Origin: Chryseobacterium sp. JAH
Lineage (GTDB): Bacteria; Bacteroidota; Bacteroidia; Flavobacteriales; Weeksellaceae
Direction: 5' to 3'
DNA length: 64,000 nt
Assembly: GCF_001507335.1 (NCBI RefSeq)
Contig: NZ_LMAH01000003.1
Location: 682,001 to 746,000 of the forward strand
Part shown: piece by piece, positions 61,882 to 64,000 of the stretch
Position numbering within the stretch: the first letter of the stretch is position 1
Layout of the letters: each line of letters starts with the position of its first letter
Notes under the pieces: generated by a model
The model's database searches: none
The model's input: the letters and a program-made list of their open reading frames with translations, nothing else
What the model was told of the DNA's origin: nothing
Made by a program: the position numbers and the translations under genes

Positions 61882-64000
61882 ATGTCGAAAAATTTAGTAA
61901 TCGTCGAGTCTCCGGCAAAAGCAAAAACTATTCAGAAATATTTAGGGAAGGATTTCGAAGTCAAATCGAGCTTCGGACACATCCGTGACCTTCCGAAAAA
62001 AGGAATGGGAATTGACCTTGCCACCTTCAGTCCGGATTACGAAGTTTCCGCCGATAAAAAGAAACTGGTTACAGAATTAAAGTCTGCTGTAAAGAAAGCC
62101 GAAATGGTTTGGCTCGCTTCCGATGAGGACCGCGAGGGTGAAGCTATCGCCTGGCATTTGGCAGATGAATTAAAACTGAAACCCGAAAACAGAAAAAGAA
62201 TCGTCTTTCACGAGATTACCAAAAATGCTATTCTTAAAGCTATTGAAAACCCAAGAGATATTGATCAAAACTTAGTCAATGCTCAACAGGCAAGAAGAGT
62301 TTTAGACAGAATCGTAGGTTTTGAAATGTCTCCGGTACTTTGGAAAAAAGTAAAACCGGGATTGTCTGCAGGAAGAGTGCAGTCGGTTGCAGTACGTTTG
62401 GTGGTTGAAAGAGAAAAAGAAATTCGTCAGTTTACTCCAAAAGCAAGTTTCAAACTTGATGGAGTTTTCTTAAATAAAGCAGATCAGGAAATCGCTGCCA
62501 AACTTAAAAAAGATTTCGAAAAAGAAGAAGACGCAGAGAAATTCTTAGAATTGGCAAGAACCACAGAGTTCAAAGTTCTGAATGTTGAAACCAAACCGGG
62601 CACGCGTTCAGCGTCTGCACCCTTTACAACGTCTACACTTCAGCAGGAAGCTTCTTCAAGATTAGGCTACAACGTAACAAACACAATGCGTTTAGCTCAG
62701 AGATTATACGAAGAAGGATTTATTACCTATATGAGAACAGACTCGGTCAACCTTTCTCAGGAAGCGATTGATGGAGCTAAAAATCAAATTGTATCAGAAT
62801 ATGGAGCAGAATATTCTGCTCCAAGAAAATATACCACCAAATCATCTTCAGCGCAGGAAGCTCACGAAGCCATCCGTCCGACAGATTTTTCTGTAAAATC
62901 GATTGGTGATGTTCAGCTAAGTAAATTATACCAATTAATTTACAGAAGAACATTGGCTTCTCAGATGGCAAATGCTAAAATTGAGAAAACGGTGATTGAA
63001 ATCGGAAATGCAAAACTTCCCCAGCGTTTTGAAGCACAGGGTGAAGTGATCATCTTTGACGGTTTCTTAAAAGCTTACGGAATTGTAAAAACTGAAGACG
63101 AAGACGAGGAAAGCAACGAAAAACTTTTGCCGAAAGTTACTGTAGGTGAAATTTTAGACTATAAAAAAATTACCGCTACAGAAAAATTCACAAGACCATC
63201 GGCTAGATTTACCGAAGCGATGTTGGTTAAAAAATTGGAAGAACTGGGAATCGGCCGTCCGTCAACATATGCGCCGACAATCCAGACCATTCAGAACCGT
63301 GAGTATGTAGACAAAAGAGAATTGGAACCACAAATTCGTGAAGTGGTAAAAATCTCTTTGGCAAAAGATAAAATTAAAAAAGAAGTTCTTGAAGAAAAAT
63401 TCGGGGGCGACAAAAATAAATTCATTCCTACCGATATTGGTGAAGTGGTGAATGATTTCTTAACCAATAATTTCGCTGAAATATTAGACTATGGTTTCAC
63501 AGCAAGAGTAGAAGAAAGCTTTGACGAAATTGCCAACGGTGACCAGAAATGGAAGGAAATGATGACCGATTTCTACTCAAAATTCCATCCGAGAATTGAA
63601 GATGTAGAAGAAAATGCAGATCGTGCCAACGGTGAGCGTCTTTTAGGTATAGATCCTAAGTCAGGAAAGAATATTTATGCAAGAATCGGAAGATTCGGAC
63701 CCATGATTCAGATTGGTGAGCAGGATGATGAAGAAAAGCCAATTTTCGCATCGTTGATGGCCGGACAAAACATTGCAACCATCGCTTTAGAGGACGCTTT
63801 AGAATTATTCAAATTACCATTTGAACTAAATAATTTTGAAGATCAAACCGTGACCATTGGTGTCGGAAGATTCGGGCCTTATGTGAAATGGGGAGAAACC
63901 TATATCAGTATTCCAAAAGGTGAAGATCCGCTTTCGGTGGATCAGAAACGTGCAGAGGAAATCATTGCTGAAAAGAAACTAGCTGACGCTCCAATCGCCA
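61882..64000 (+). CDS. topA: DNA topoisomerase I, 3' end outside the window
   Basis: ATG at 61882 opens a frame still open at the window end (706 codons seen). It has the Toprim start 'LVIVESPAKAKTIQKYLGKD', the acidic 'ASDEDREGEAIAWHLA', the active tyrosine in 'GFITYMRTDSVNLSQ', and 'ELGIGRPSTYAPTIQTIQ'. It relaxes negative supercoils. The last bases visible belong to the C-terminal repeat region ('VGRFGPYVKWGETYISIP'), which in Bacteroidota replaces the zinc ribbons. Confidence 0.96.
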   Translation, partial: MSKNLVIVESPAKAKTIQKYLGKDFEVKSSFGHIRDLPKKGMGIDLATFSPDYEVSADKKKLVTELKSAVKKAEMVWLASDEDREGEAIAWHLADELKLKPENRKRIVFHEITKNAILKAIENPRDIDQNLVNAQQARRVLDRIVGFEMSPVLWKKVKPGLSAGRVQSVAVRLVVEREKEIRQFTPKASFKLDGVFLNKADQEIAAKLKKDFEKEEDAEKFLELARTTEFKVLNVETKPGTRSASAPFTTSTLQQEASSRLGYNVTNTMRLAQRLYEEGFITYMRTDSVNLSQEAIDGAKNQIVSEYGAEYSAPRKYTTKSSSAQEAHEAIRPTDFSVKSIGDVQLSKLYQLIYRRTLASQMANAKIEKTVIEIGNAKLPQRFEAQGEVIIFDGFLKAYGIVKTEDEDEESNEKLLPKVTVGEILDYKKITATEKFTRPSARFTEAMLVKKLEELGIGRPSTYAPTIQTIQNREYVDKRELEPQIREVVKISLAKDKIKKEVLEEKFGGDKNKFIPTDIGEVVNDFLTNNFAEILDYGFTARVEESFDEIANGDQKWKEMMTDFYSKFHPRIEDVEENADRANGERLLGIDPKSGKNIYARIGRFGPMIQIGEQDDEEKPIFASLMAGQNIATIALEDALELFKLPFELNNFEDQTVTIGVGRFGPYVKWGETYISIPKGEDPLSVDQKRAEEIIAEKKLADAPIA

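Noticed and set aside
62777..62971. Minus-strand ORF inside topA
   Set aside because: Antisense shadow of topA, which is open on the plus strand to the window end.
1..64000. CRISPR arrays, tRNA or rRNA genes, insertion sequences, prophage genes
   Set aside because: No regularly spaced repeats, cloverleaf-like spacers, transposase or phage genes were found. XerD is the only recombinase and looks chromosomal.

Overview
The window is AT-rich DNA from a flavobacterium, most likely a Chryseobacterium-type member of the Weeksellaceae (Bacteroidota). The reasons are TAnnTTTG -7 promoter boxes, general lack of Shine-Dalgarno sequences, flavobacterial lineage proteins (Haem_bd, DUF3667, DUF6576, DarA/DarB) and a large flexirubin-type aryl-polyene pigment locus. 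No tRNA, rRNA, CRISPR array, prophage or intact insertion sequence was seen. The species call is inference.

Region 1 (1-19660) is mostly housekeeping and stress genes. It holds the end of an Ig-like surface/lipoprotein-type gene, a haem-binding protein, Nudix hydrolase, XerD, dCMP deaminase, enoyl-CoA hydratase, a catalase divergent from an OxyR-type regulator with the redox cysteines, metK behind a probable SAM-II riboswitch, an ECF-like sigma factor with a hairpin-rich leader and a 44-codon companion ORF, a HAD nucleotidase and trpS. A minus-strand group follows, running from a CrtA-like protein through SanA/YdcF, lspA, a cysteine-poor DksA/TraR protein and ileS.

Region 2 (20060-44624) is the first and larger part of the flexirubin locus. 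Plus-strand genes encode an aryl-CoA ligase-like adenylating enzyme, tyrosine ammonia-lyase, FabG, a ketosynthase, an ACP, an LpxL-type acyltransferase, a CrtI-like FAD enzyme and a C45-type lipoprotein acyltransferase/hydrolase; a halogenase-like flavoprotein lies between on the minus strand. A tightly packed minus-strand run of 17 genes (44624 to 32071) carries an HTH-like protein, a BtrH-like acyltransferase, an ABC exporter, a thioesterase, a ketosynthase, a half-ketosynthase, a second ACP, a ketosynthase with its non-catalytic partner (chain-length-factor type), a polysaccharide deacetylase, LolA, lipoproteins, a FabZ-like hotdog protein and a GT2-DUF2062 fusion.

Region 3 (44797-51122) separates the two pigment blocks with apparently unrelated genes: VOC protein, M16 protease, lipoprotein, secreted protein, DUF3667 protein and a small protein. 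Region 4 (51288-58064) is the second pigment block: a three-domain MMPL/PlsC/degenerate methyltransferase protein, DarA, DarB and two ApeP-like hotdog dehydratases, ended by a clear terminator. The expected scheme, from published flexirubin work, is: tyrosine to 4-coumarate (TAL), activation and loading on ACP, polyene extension by the KS/KS-CLF, FabG and hotdog enzymes, aryl tailoring by the halogenase-like enzyme, dialkylresorcinol synthesis by DarA/DarB, ester coupling by an acyltransferase, and export to the outer membrane by MMPL, ABC and LolA-like factors.

Region 5 (58258-61832) holds three polytopic membrane proteins, one EpsG-like, perhaps for glycan polymer assembly. The window ends inside topA.
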